Assembly: GCA_010645155.1 (NCBI GenBank)
Contig: CM021316.1
Location: 180,268 to 244,267 of the forward strand
Origin: Tigriopus japonicus
Taxonomy: Eukaryota; Arthropoda; Copepoda; Harpacticoida; Harpacticidae
Length of the DNA stretch: 64,000 bases
Direction: 5' to 3'
The notes beneath the pieces were generated by a model that did not search any database, was not told the origin of the DNA, and saw only the letters and a program-made list of their open reading frames with translations. Below, piece after piece: positions 46,171 to 58,002 of the stretch (position 1 is the first letter of the stretch; each line of letters starts with the position of its first letter). The translations under genes were made by a program, and so were the position numbers.

Positions 46171-46869
46171 TGGAGTGGCCGAAAATATTTAATTTTGAAG
46201 GTCAAACAAAGCAATAAAATCTAAGGAACAGCATCTAATTATTATAGAAAATGTTTTAATCGCACCCAAATTTGTATTAATCATTTGAATTTGAGAGTAA
46301 CTAGAGAAAACAAATTGGTAAGTTTTGAAAATCTTGTCAAAAAAATAAATAATCAAGGAAAAATGATATTTAAGTAAGCGGACAATTATTCGGTGCTAGA
46401 AATTAAAAAGTAAAAATTGACAATTCTTGAAAGGTCTAATTAATGGTGCTTTTTATCAATACTTTGATGCCCACAAATTGGTAAAGTATTCAATCTGGAT
46501 ATTACATCACAAATTCTGGAAAAAGTTGCGATTTTCGACTTTAGATTCAGATTCGCCCATTTAATTTTTGAGACCAAGCTGATCAATCATCTTCCTTCTA
46601 ACATATTTTCCCCCATTTCAAATCATGAATTTCCATCGAAAATTTTCATAGAAATTGGGAGATTTTTTTAAGGAAAAAAACCTATTTCTTCGTCAAAAAT
46701 TCCAAGGATTCTTTGGAAACTCGGAGATTTTTTTTAAATAAATTCCTAAACAGCGGGATTTTTTTTCTAAAACTTTGGAAGAAAAAGCTCAAATATTTTG
46801 AATCTGCTGAAAACGGCAAAATATTGAAAATCGCTATTTTTCTTTGATTAAATATTTTCGGCCGCTCTA
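46171..46869. mobile_element. hAT-type element, 699 bp, TSD ATTATCAT
   Basis: The left end is TGGAGTGGCCGAAAATATTT; the right end, reversed, is TAGAGCGGCCGAAAATATTT. Exact 8-bp repeats ATTATCAT flank it (46163-46170, 46870-46877). The interior is very AT-rich with repeated GGGAGATTTTTTT and CGGAGATTTTTTTT segments and no transposase. Confidence 0.9.
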
Positions 46870-46877
46870 ATTATCAT

Positions 46878-48134
46878 GCACGAGAGACTGAGCGCAGTAA
46901 CAACCACATCTTTGATTTGCAACATCATTTTGCAACTTTGCCTTCAAATTGGTGATATTCTTCGTTGTTTTCCAATACACCGAGTTCCATACCTATTTTC
47001 CCCAGGAAAACCATGCTAAACTCCATTTGCAGAATAGAAAAAGGCAAGCAGCACTGTCAGACTCACATAAGAGATTTGTCATGACATGAATAATGGAACT
47101 TCATGGGATGAGAGCGAGAAAACCATGGAGCATAAAGGAGCCGTCCGTGTTTCATCAATTTTCATATTTCCATTCACAAAAAAAACCTCTTCTTTCCGTC
47201 TCTTTTCCAAAGAGAGTGAGAGATCAGGTATTTTTTTTGCCCTTTGCAGCCTTGAAATCTCCTGTCAATGTACGACCTTTGATGCTTTTGGAACTTGGAT
47301 CCACAAAACCAGCCAGAGAATACTCGTATCTTCAACTCCTTGATACAACATTGGTATCGTACCTCTAGATTCAATCAGAGCTCTCTGGAGTCATCTACGA
47401 TGCATGGAATTTCTGCCACACATGAAATTGGATTGTCTCGAATTGCGGTTAATGTCATTCAATGTGGCAATGGTGAAGAGATTTATACCCATTTTTTGGC
47501 ACTCTAATGGTGCAGAGTTTACCGCTTCTCCTTCTGCCGAGGCCATTACCATTACCATCCAAAGGATGAATTTACATCTCTCTTTTCCTCACTTTGTGGG
47601 CCCGTTAATAGTCGACTTACTCAATGGTTTATACTCTCTAAGTCCTCGAGATAGTGGTCCACGTGGGTAGACTGGTGAATGTAATCAAGCTCAGTCAAGG
47701 ATCATCATTATCCTTGGAAAGAATGAGAGAGATATGTTTTCATCGAATGGCCAATACCACGGGGGAAGCATTAAAAACACTCTTTTGTATATCAGTCTCA
47801 TTAAGAGCCGGTAGTACTGTAGCTGGGATGGTGGTGAGTCTCGGTCTGGCTCATCGTTATTGGAAAACTTTGTCCTCTCCCCATCTTTTTGGGTGAATGA
47901 AGCGAAGAGGACGACGACGACGCATTCAAGAGCCTCTTTTTGGGTAAGCTTGAGAGGAGCGACTGATTTGAAGCAGACAAAATATTGAAGAAGAAAAAGA
48001 AGACCCTTAGACGCACGTGTTGTCGATGGGACTTCTTTTTTATCCCAAACCTTATTTTGAAAGGTGAAAAAAAAATCAGGTTTTTTCCAGAGTTCAGATT
48101 GCTAGGCGTATATTTTGTGGCTATTCTATTCTGT
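46878..48134. other. Region downstream of the receptor gene
   Basis: Frames of 60-90 codons at 47086-47896 have no recognisable domain. The region 3' of the receptor gene may include its untranslated tail only down to about 48110. Confidence 0.35.
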
Positions 48135-48140
48135 TTTATT
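48135..48140 (-). promoter_or_regulatory. Candidate polyadenylation signal AATAAA of the receptor gene
   Basis: AATAAA on the minus strand lies about 195 bases beyond the stop codon of the receptor frame. It is the canonical signal at a plausible distance, but such hexamers are frequent in AT-rich DNA. Confidence 0.45.
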
Positions 48141-48334
48141 TGATGGTTGTTCTCGTCTTCGTATCAAATCGACATTTTTGGCGTTCAGAACGAGAGATTA
48201 TCTATGGATCTATTTACGTATATATGATAAAATGATATAAGTATATATCCTATGCACCTAGTAGTTATCTTCTTGATCAAGTGAGACCACGTTTATCATG
48301 AATCCTTCGTTTCACTTGAGGGCTTCTGCCGGAT

Positions 48335-49813
48335 TTAGTCGAATAACGGATTGGTCGTTATGTTGTGTCTCTTGTTTCGCTTCCCTCCATGAATTTCCAC
48401 CTTAATGGAACTATTTCTCGAGCCTTGGTTATGATTTAATAGGCCATTTGTGGAATGTCGACTCGGAGACTCGTCATAACCGGATTCGAATGAGATCGTT
48501 TGATCTAATAAGCGATGGGTCTCAGGTACCAATCTGGGAGATCGTCTGGAACCCACCCGACTCGTTTGGGTGGTGTCGAATTGAGCCTCATCATTCCTGG
48601 CCGACAAGGTTCTCCTGGAGACCCGATCGCCCATGACCGACCCACTAGCATGGTAGAACGACTGCTGCAACCCCATTTCATCGGGTCGTGGCTTATACCC
48701 AAAACAGGGACCGAAGGTTTGCAACCACGCCAAACGGAACTTTTGTCCGCTCAGGTAATAAATGAGAAAGTTGGCCGCCGAATTGAAGCAGACCAGGAGA
48801 TGTGAGATCCGTATGATGCCGCTGGTCACGGTATCGAATTGGCATTCGCCTCCAGAACCGGCTGGAGTGCACCAGATGAGCTCGTACAAGTCTGGGACGA
48901 TCTTGAACGATTGACAAATGACAAACAAGGTGGACATGGCGATCAAAATGACGCCCAGGTTGTGTTCCTCCTTCTGTTTCCGAAGGAATGTCCGACGGGG
49001 ACCGTTTCCATCTGCTCGGACGGAAGTGTGGAAGCTTCGTCGGAACGAAATCCCTCCTCCGGAAGAAGCCGTGGCGGGTGTGGCCTTGGTGCTCACGCCC
49101 TCCTTGTCTTTGGCATGGAAACGCTTTCGAAATTGAGCGGATTTGGTGATCTTACAGATGATGAACGTGTTACACACGAGAATCATAAAGTATGGAATGA
49201 TTTCAATGAGAATGAACTTGCTCCAGAACACGTAGAGCGACATGTATAACGGGTTCCGTCTCATGTCAGTGGACACGATCACGGAGGAATTGGTTTCTTC
49301 GTCGTGCACGATGTGCATCTCAAAATACTTTGGCAAGTTGTAGACCACGGTGAAAATGACCGCGGCAGGAAGTAAGTATTTCTTCCAAAAGAAGTGCTTC
49401 AATGGGAACACAATCGCGTAGAACCGCTCAAAATTCACTGAGAGCGTCACGTACATTGATCCTACGCGGAACGTGTGTAGAAGTCCAAATGTGATGGCCA
49501 TGATGGGCAAGAACACTTTACGCTCATACCAACCCGAAAGTTTCGGAAGACCAAAGGCCAAGATGGCCGTCAGGAGGAACAAGGCATCAAAACAAGCCAG
49601 TCCCAAGAGGAGGTTCGAGAACGACTTTTGCACATTCTGCACCCGCATGAGCACGAAGATGGACATCACATTTCCGATCAAGCCAAATGTGGACACGATG
49701 GTCAAAATGACGCCTTCCACTATGAAAGTCAAGGTCTCCTCATCGACGGAAGTTTCGTTCGTCGTGTTGAGACTCACCACCGAAGAAGTCGGGCTTGGCA
49801 CAATCTCTTCCAT
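48335..49813 (-). CDS. Class A peptide G-protein-coupled receptor, FMRFamide-receptor-like, single exon
   Basis: The 492-residue product has an extracellular N-terminus with sequons NTT16 and NET19, then seven membrane segments at about 31-56 (LIGNV, N48), 66-91 (LACFD, D76), 103-128, 146-162, 198-220, 284-311 and 330-354. Helix 3 ends ERF (129-131), a variant of DRY, and helix 7 has NSAANFLIYY (344-353), a variant of NPxxY common in FMRFamide-type receptors (NSxxNFxIY), followed by GQKFR and a C-terminal tail with Cys370. Such receptors sit in the plasma membrane of neurons or target tissue and couple peptides to G proteins. The third intracellular loop is long and Ser/Thr/Arg-rich (225-283); the tail is Ser-rich. 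The cysteine usual at the top of helix 3 and its partner in loop 2 are both absent, whereas loop 3 has C315 and C324. The ATG at 49813 gives a full-length family-size protein. Codon use is GC-richer than the flanks. The exact ligand is unknown. Confidence 0.93.
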   Translation of the reverse strand: MEEIVPSPTSSVVSLNTTNETSVDEETLTFIVEGVILTIVSTFGLIGNVMSIFVLMRVQNVQKSFSNLLLGLACFDALFLLTAILAFGLPKLSGWYERKVFLPIMAITFGLLHTFRVGSMYVTLSVNFERFYAIVFPLKHFFWKKYLLPAAVIFTVVYNLPKYFEMHIVHDEETNSSVIVSTDMRRNPLYMSLYVFWSKFILIEIIPYFMILVCNTFIICKITKSAQFRKRFHAKDKEGVSTKATPATASSGGGISFRRSFHTSVRADGNGPRRTFLRKQKEEHNLGVILIAMSTLFVICQSFKIVPDLYELIWCTPAGSGGECQFDTVTSGIIRISHLLVCFNSAANFLIYYLSGQKFRLAWLQTFGPCFGYKPRPDEMGLQQSFYHASGSVMGDRVSRRTLSARNDEAQFDTTQTSRVGSRRSPRLVPETHRLLDQTISFESGYDESPSRHSTNGLLNHNQGSRNSSIKVEIHGGKRNKRHNITTNPLFD

Positions 49814-50560
49814 AATTGCCCTCTGGACTCACTTTCCCAAGAAATGGAACGAATTCGCATTCTTGGGCCCGTACAGTTCCACCATCTTCATCTTTTGGAG
49901 AGGACACGCGTGAATGGAATCAATCTTTTCGCGTCTTGTCCTTTGATTCCAAACACGTTTGGAGGAGGAGGAGAAAGAAAAGCTGGCCTTGCTTGGAGGG
50001 TTTTGTTCCGTTGGCTCCCTCATTCACTCATTCTGTGATGCTTTTCAGTATTGAGCCCTCCGTGAAAGACCTTCATCCCGGAGCCACAAAAACAGCAATA
50101 AAGGATTGAAGGTCGCACCCGGATTTTTTTCCCGTTTGCCTCCACAATTTAACACGATTGCCAATCCACCAGATGAAAGGGCTCACAAATGTCCATCTTC
50201 GGATTTGCCTCCCTCGAGATCCCGACAGATGTGGATGACCTTGATGCAATTTTCTTACTGGATGTATGTAGAGATATGTGACTGTCACGAAGTCGCACCA
50301 AGCTCACTCGAGACCACTATAGATACGGGCAATATGAAATTCTGATCGTCCAATCACTAGTAGCCTCGCTTCTGTTGTGCGTCCTTGTCTGCCTTCGTTC
50401 TGGCAACATTTGATAATTTGAACCTCGAGGACACATTATAACTTCCAACCGTCGATGACCGAGCAATTCGCCGGGGGTTCCCGGTCTCACAACAAAGCGT
50501 CGTTGAGACGCAGGCTTGTGAAGAAAAAAAAGACACCCACACACCATTACGGTACAATGA
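49814..50560. other. GC-richer 5' flank of the receptor gene
   Basis: This upstream stretch is less AT-rich than most of the window, as expected for a 5' untranslated region or promoter of the minus-strand receptor gene. Open frames on both strands here have no domains. No TATA or initiator could be assigned with confidence. Confidence 0.4.
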
Positions 50561-52555
50561 ACAACACTGAGAGTGTGAGAGGGAAGGTCGACGAGTTCCC
50601 GCTTAGGCCCACAGGCCTATAGAGGAATTCTCCTGTTCGTGCTTTCAATTTCATACACCAGGGTGCGTCCACACAGATGTGTTTATCTTAGGCTATTTTG
50701 AGGCATCATTTATGCAACTTGATTTGTAGTTGGCTTCTACGTTTTTTGATAATAGTGAGGGGATGGATACACATTGACTCTATAATAAAAGATGAAATTC
50801 GATAGACATTGGTCCAAAGTTAATCCAAAATGTCCTTGTCTTTCTTCCAAAGAGAACAGAGAATATGCTGTTATTTAGAAGGAGAGAAATGACAAAAAAT
50901 CAAGACCATTACAGACATAACTAAAGAAATAGCGCAGACATTGTTGAGTCATATATTTTGTTCTTGGGATGCATGCCCCAAGCATACGTCATTAATTCAC
51001 TGGCACACTTTTAAGGTCTTTTAACATTATCTAAAATGCCGCCATATGAATGTCAGATTCTATATGATAGATGTCAACCAAAAATTTAGTTTAATATTAA
51101 TGCCCTATGAGTTTTTATTACGTTTAGCGTGCTTTGACGCAAACAAATCATGTGAGCCATTGTGGGTCAAAAATCTATATTTGATTTGGCTCCAATAGGC
51201 AAGCTAAATCTAAATCCTTTGGAAATTTCAAAAAAAAACTTCTTGTTCTCATGTACCACATTTAGATGTGCCAAAAATATTGCATGATTATTAAGGAGAA
51301 TTACGAAATTGCTTTCAAACAAAGACACAGCGCCCTCTATCTTTTGTCACCCCTCCAACTCATAGAATGCTTCAATAATAGTTCATACAAAAAAGTACAA
51401 GTAGCTGAAATACGTGCATGCATACAATCAGGGAACGAGGGCCCAAGAGGGCGGAGCACTCGGGATATTTCATGCTAGTAGTACTTTTCTGATTCACCCA
51501 GATTCCGCCATTTACACTTGACAAAATCGGGAATGTAAGGAATGCCTCAAGATCTCCATCCGAATGAGTTACCCTCCAACAGGCATTGTTTGGGACCACT
51601 GCAAGTTCTTTCTAAAACAGGCGAGACTCAGAGAAAAAAAAGATGGACAAAAAGGAAACTCGAAAGAAGAGCTATTTGTACGCACGAGAAGTAAGTGATC
51701 AAGGGCAGGCCAGGTTAATGCAATGAAAAATGAGGATGAATAAGTCCAAGCCTAGGGCTGAGGCAAGAAAGTAGTCGACCGATCCCGAGGTTGAAGCAAA
51801 TAACCCTGGAAAAAGAAGGCGTTTCTGTTAATGCTACATGATGCACGATATTTAGTCTGGCCTCACTGCACATTCGAGCGTCGAACTAGCGAACTGCCGA
51901 CACCCATAGTAGCGTCGATTCTCGGACTTCTGGATGAAGGCTGGAAACGAAAGAAGGCCACGCGGCCTTCAACTTTTCATTGGCCACTTGCAGCCGATCA
52001 AATCGTTCGAGGTAGAACTTGGAGCATAGAATCGGTCAAGCATTAGAATGAATTGCCCAACCTCAGGAATTCGGCAAGTATTTCATTCCAATACTCAATA
52101 TTTATTGAAGTTTAAGGAAAATGGGACAATGGATGCCTTTCTTTTATGATAGATTTTTAGACGAAGGTTCTCTATTGCTCATGATTTTTTTATTTGCTCA
52201 TTTTTTTCTATTGCTTATTGTGCATAATGCTCAGGTTCATTAAAGTGTTTCGAATTGTTTGATGTTGCACTTTGGACCCGCATTGTTCCCATTGGTTGAG
52301 GGAACGAAATATCAAAAGATTAGATGTTAGACTGAGTTCTTTGGAGTGTGTGCGTAAAGTTTGCTTATTCATGTGGTATGAATTATCCAAATCGGTAGAT
52401 TAGTCAAACAAAGAAAATAATCGTCCGCTTTTTAGCACAAGTTAACTCTGTAGTGTAAAAAAAGACATGTAGAGGGCACTATTAACCAAATCCACGTGGC
52501 TATCAAAAGTGCACTCCCGTTTTCGTATTAGTGAAAAAAACGCGAGTTCAACTGA
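50561..52555. other. Unassigned DNA
   Basis: No supported gene or repeat family was recognised. Confidence 0.4.
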
Positions 52556-52683
52556 CATATCCCTTATCCTTATTATTGTATTTTTTGCTAATAACATTCA
52601 ACGCAGTGTCTTGTTTGGACATATCCCTTATTCTTATTATTGCATTTTTTGCTTATAGAATTCAACGCAGTGTCTTGTTTGAA
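52556..52683 (+). repeat. 64-bp tandem duplication
   Basis: CATATCCCTTATCCTTATTA at 52556 recurs 64 bases later (52620) with few changes, and both units end AACGCAGTGTCTTGTTTG-like. A simple local duplication. Confidence 0.9.
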
Positions 52684-52947
52684 TTGATTTAAAGCCTCCT
52701 TTTAGCAAACAGGTTTTTTGGACGGTAGATGGCATTGCTTTAAAGCTGGTTTCACAGACAAATAACGAAAAGTCAAAATGTGAAGTTACCATTTCTCATT
52801 AGTTTAAAAGCGAATTGTTTTTGTATTGCACTTGAATCATCACAAAAAGCAATTATTTATCGGTGGAAAATGATTTAGACAAATTTGAAATATCGCTTTA
52901 TTCCCAATCTTTAAATCTGTGAGCTCAAGTTTGCTTTACCTTTTATC

Positions 52948-53025
52948 ATCATTCATTTCAAAGATATCCATTCTTACAACTATATATAAGTTATATAAGA
53001 AAAAATCCTGAACAATGAACAAGCA
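52948..53025 (+). repeat. 78-bp sequence duplicated across the gap, left copy
   Basis: Identical to 53201-53278. The two copies are separated by a SINE and the run of N. Confidence 0.95.
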
Positions 53026-53038
53026 GACTCCCAAATGA

Positions 53039-53164
53039 GGGAGGAGACGTGGCGTCGTGGTTAGCGCAGTGTCCTATAGTGAGAGAGGTCCCAGGTTCGA
53101 TTCTCCTCCCCGACCTTTCTCAAGGAAACTTTTAGACGCTAATTCACACTCACAGATGGAGAAC
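53039..53164 (+). repeat. tRNA-derived SINE, copy 2, cut by the gap
   Basis: The head starts GGGAGGA (53039-53045) with the complementary TCCTCCC at 53104-53110, spaced like a tRNA acceptor stem. It carries an A-box-like TGGTTAGCGCAG at about 53058-53069 and a B box GGTTCGATTCT at 53094-53104, the internal promoter of RNA polymerase III. The T-arm does not pair well and the body continues ACCTTTCTCAAGGAAACTT as in copy 1, so it is a SINE, not a tRNA gene. The 3' part is lost in the N run. Confidence 0.8.
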
Positions 53165-53200
53165 NNNNNNNNNNNNNNNNNNNNNNNNNNNNNNNNNNNN
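53165..53200. other. Assembly gap (36 N)
   Basis: A run of N flanked by the 78-bp duplication described at 52948 and 53201. Confidence 0.99.
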
Positions 53201-53278
53201 ATCATTCATTTCAAAGATATCCATTCTTACAACTATATATAAGTTATATAAGAAAAAATCCTGAACAATGAACAAGCA
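53201..53278 (+). repeat. 78-bp sequence duplicated across the gap, right copy
   Basis: Identical to 52948-53025 and begins at the first base after the gap. Sequence then continues as AATGTTACTCTCC, unlike the left copy. Confidence 0.95.
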
Positions 53279-56200
53279 AATGTTACTCTCCAAATGTTTT
53301 GTTTGTACTTCATCTCTACATGAACGAAAAGGCTTTTATGGTGGCTGGCTCTTCTCCTTTATTAACATAACGGAAACTTGCAGATTACAGAAAGAAGTTG
53401 CCATTTTTCATAAACTTGTCCAAGACAAGTGGACCAGCTGTCGACCAGTATCCGTTGAGTGCCCAATCCGATCCTTAACTCGGCTTTCTTTCTTTACGAA
53501 ACACTTGAAAGTGGTGGTCGCTCTGTTTCTACAGTGCGTTCACGCGGTACATTTCTTATCCTCTTATCCAAAACACAGACCAACAACAACTTTCGTCAGA
53601 AAGTGCTTGCTTGACTTAGTATGAGGCCACCACCTTTGTCATCGTTGTTACATGAACCTATAATTGCAAAGAAGTATGATCTTGGGTTCATTTTTGAAGG
53701 TTCTCTTAAAAGTATAGTAAAGAGGGCGCTGCAAGCGAAGAAGGGTTCTGGGAACTTTTCGTTGCAGAACAAATCCCATGGGTTCTGTCCATGTTTGAAG
53801 GGAAAAGACAAACACAAGAGGCGAAAGAACTGAGAAAAGCTAGGAAATCTCAACAATGATCAAACTAGACAACCATCAATAACCACTGGTTGGATAAGTT
53901 GATGTCAGGTCAGGGTTTTGACCGCAAAACAAGTCAAGGGCGAAATATGGCTTCCAAAAGTTGGTTTCAAGTAAACCAAAGCAAGGCCTTTGAAACCCTA
54001 GAAACCCTTTTGGCGACTGCCACAACAACCCGTTGATCCAAAGATAAAGCAAGATGTTGTGGAGACTACATAAAAACAACGAATACCAAAAAGGTTGCAA
54101 AAAGTCTGCTCGATCCGTTGAAACGCCGAGGATAACATTTTGACAATCTCGGGAGCCTGAAATGCCTATAATTCGGCTCAATCACGACAGCACTTTCCAA
54201 ATTATTATAAGTAAATCCAGCACTTGTGTACTGATCTGATACGCGGCTAACCTTTCACTTCAAATGTTATTGGCAATTTGAGGACGCCAAGCTAAATTTT
54301 GGTATTCTTGAAGTGTACTATCACTTTCAGTTTTCCCCCAATAAATTTGATGGGTACATTTCTATTTCGACTGATTACGTAGGTATTGAAGTATGTTTTA
54401 TCTTTATTCTCTCTCCCAAAACTAGGACAAGACATTTAGTTACTTTTCAAAAAGGCAGCTCGGTTTGAGTTTTGATAGGCATTACTTTTAAAACTTGCTG
54501 AGCCAGCTCACAAGGTAGGCAAAAACTTAAAGTCGGTATTACTACGCATTTAACCGGTATGAAAACATTCTTGATTCATTTTTAATATTGATACTAAAAA
54601 TATTAATAATAACAAAAAACATTTATAGTTCCCAAGCAAAGCAAATGATGCATTTTCTGAAATTATCAATATAGCAATTCATTCGATCCAAAAAATGAGC
54701 AAATCGTTCCTATTATCATTTTTCAACGTGATGAATAACAACGGTAGTTGAAGAGCAACGCTCAACAGGGGTCAAAAAAAACTACTTTCACCTCATGGAG
54801 GACAGAGGTGTTTTCAATAAACCTCGGACAAACAGGTGATTTAAGAAAATATACCGCTCACCTTTTGCAATAATTTTTCTACTGAAAAATCCTGTCTGAA
54901 ATTTTACCCAAATTAGAAGGTATGACTTTTGATGAAAGGCTTCTTTTTAGGACTGGCTGTGGTAATCCAAGATAAACCAGATGAATGAGAAACGCAGGAT
55001 CAATGAATAATACAAGATGAATGAAAAAGAGCAAGATAGACGGGATAAAAGGAGGGACGAGATAAACAGGAGACCCGATACATTTTAACTGAACGGGATT
55101 GTTTTATGTCCATACAATATGGATTCTTTTGTCACAAAAGGTACATTAAAGTGTTGGATGTTATTTCACTGGCCATTGGCAAGTTGGATTTTGTTAGGCC
55201 TTCTAAATATCTTTATATACCTTCGTTTACGTTATATATCCATATGAAAGACCCCCGCAAACATGAATCTGAGATATGCAATTAACAGCTCAAAAGTAAG
55301 TGCGTTAAGTAAGTACATAATGAAGATAAAAAATCATCAGAGGAGGGCGGAAAAACGTTTAAAAAAGTTGTGTGAAAAACATGGCCAGTTTTTTCCTCAA
55401 TTCGTCACTTTATCCGGGTCAAACTTATATGGTCTGTGTTGTTTTCACCCGGCCCATTTTTTGCTCTCATTTTTGGATCAAGTTTTTTTGGGACGCGTAC
55501 TTTCGAATGCAAAAGCTTTAACGACGACCTATTTAAGGTCAAAGTAGAACTCCAAAGGGATTGTTTCAGGCCAAATCATCCAAAAAGGTGGTTTTGTTAC
55601 AGTTTACACTGAAAACCATTTAACCCGTGCTCTGGTCCTTAATAAAATTCTTTATTTCCAAGAAGCATCTTGTAAAAACGGAGGATTTAGCTTGGTTAAA
55701 CATCTAATGACGTTTCAAAAGAGAACAAACCTTTCCAAAAATAGGTGCTTTCCCTTGATTTCCATATTTGTGATTTTTCTCATAAAAATCGGCTTTTGCC
55801 AGTGTCACATTCTGTTCCGAGCTGTACAAGCTGCAAATGTTCGTAGATACTGTGGGCATTAACTAGAGACCCTAAAATAGATACTGGCCGTTGAAGCTAA
55901 CACACAGTTCTGATGGTTCACCCTTATGATACACACATACCAGGGTTTTTTCTTCTTTGTTGATTGAGTCGTCAGTCACCCAATCGTGAGAAATATATTG
56001 ACAGTTGAAAAAAGCGACCTCAAGTGGCATTTATGGCATTTATTGTAATGGAAAGTAGAAAAATTCCGAAAATACACCCTTCACTTTGCTAAGTTTGAAT
56101 GTCTCTTGTACATCCCCAGTTGTTTGAAATTGGAAGCAATTAACAGCAAGTTATTAATTATTGTATCAAGAAACAGTCTTAAATTTTAAGGACATCAAGA

Positions 56201-57909
56201 TTTTTGCCTCATTTTGAAGTTATTACAAGTTTAAAATGTCAACTTCAGTTTCAAAATATGAGGACGGAAAAAAGAAAAAACAAGAAGGCAAGAGGTGCAG
56301 TCAAGCACATCAGAGCAACCAATGTCAGACCTTCAAAAAGGAGTTGGGGAAGCTTTCAGACTTGTGGACTTTTGAACACTGTTGTGACAAACCAAAGCAA
56401 TTTTGGTGCGTTACAAGAGCACAACTTTTGAAGTTGGAATAAATGGCTCTAGAGTGAAATGAAAAAGAAACACTAAACACTGATAAATTTGCATAAAAGG
56501 TAAAAGAAGTTACTACATAGACCAGGTCTTTTAGTACTGTGTACACTCCACGTTTTGAATTGCAAGACTCTAATTATGCTTGTTCAAACTCCACACTAAT
56601 CAAAATTTACTTTTACATAACAGGTAGATAATTAAGACACATTTGTGGCAGACCTGAAAATTTTCAATCACCAAACTTCACTATCAAAATAGCTAAATAA
56701 TCAAGATGTGTTTCTGATAAGAGAAGGTTTCCTTTCATCATGAACTTATGCTGCCTGTATGTTGGAAGACGTGACTGATAGTCCACTTTGGTCGGGCATC
56801 CATAGGTTTTGCTAGCCAGGCTTTATTTTAGGGTCTCTAGTATTGGCAATTTGAGCAGGATAAACAAGAAAAGAAGACACAGAGTGGGCCTATCTACCTA
56901 CCTACCTGCCTGACTGAAAGGTTGAGGAAGCTTGTCATGTGGCTTTCTGAGGTTTTCTTTCACAAAACACGCAGACTGCAGTCGAACTCAACAAACTCAT
57001 TGGGTGCAACAAATTGAGCTGATTCTGTTCAGGTGCAACACTTGACGTTTTTGCTATCTACCTCGTCTCGGATTTTTTTTCTTCAACCCTGACATGTTAA
57101 CAATGATCGAATGGAATGCGCCTTATTGCTCATGGGGATTCTAAAAATGCACTATTGTTCTCCCAAGTGTTCGAGAAAATGAGCAATGTTGTTGGATGGA
57201 GGACGGAATTTCTGGAATGAATATGTAAAATATTCTCTTTACATGACTTTTGAGCGCAAAAGTTGGGTTTCTGTACGAATCAAACGTTATCCAAGAGAAC
57301 TTGGATGACACACATACAGAATAGGAAATAACCGTCAGCAGTTTAAGTAAAAATGCAATCAAATGACTGAATGATAACCTCTTCTAAAAACAAAATCCAA
57401 GCTCATGTCGATGTAGCTTCTTTCGAAAGATTAATCATTTGCTGAGCTAGAATATTCGAAGCAACGGAAGACTCCATATCGACATTTGAATGAAAAGGAA
57501 AAAGAAACGCCACTTCCGAAATTCCTCTTACGAAAGCAAAGCTAGTTGTACGTTAATCGTCGTTTACATGACAATATTTCATTTTCTTTGAATAATGTTG
57601 CTAATTAGGTCAAAGTTATAGCAGTATTTGAAATATGAAGGTAATAGAACCAACCTTTTTTACCTTTAAACCCAAAAATTGACTTTCACTTTCTGCTTGA
57701 ATAGTAGCGTTCTTGCGAGCTGTTGACAGTTTTTTACCAAAGTTTTGAACCAATGAGCAAATAGCGATGGACTATAAATGACCAAATAGTTTGGCAGAGC
57801 ATTGCTCATTTATATATTTTATGCAATAAGAACCATATTGAGACCAGCTTTACTCATGTTCAGAAATAGATGCGGGCGCTTAAAACTTGTGCGCCTCTTG
57901 TTTGGTGCA
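53279..57909. other. Unassigned DNA
   Basis: Several 60-118-codon frames (for example 53268-53624) lack domains. Around 54950-55090 there are degenerate GGGATAAA and GAGATAAAC motifs reminiscent of the hAT-type element at 21710-22868, but no termini. Nothing else recognised. Confidence 0.35.
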
Positions 57910-58002
57910 TCACGGTGTTTCCTTGAGCTAAAGAAGTCATCTTAAAATTCCAAAAACTTTTTAGACCAGTTTTTGAGGTGTGAATGCAATACTGCATATG
58001 TA

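Noticed and set aside
47086..47896. Cluster of 60-90-codon frames downstream of the receptor
   Set aside because: Frames overlap on both strands without domains or conservation clues.
48439..49913. Several long open frames on the plus strand opposite the receptor gene
   Set aside because: They are antisense shadows of a GC-richer coding exon; none shows a domain, and the minus-strand frame is clearly the gene.
53039..53110. Functional tRNA gene
   Set aside because: A and B boxes are present but the T-arm does not pair, and the same SINE body follows in a second copy.
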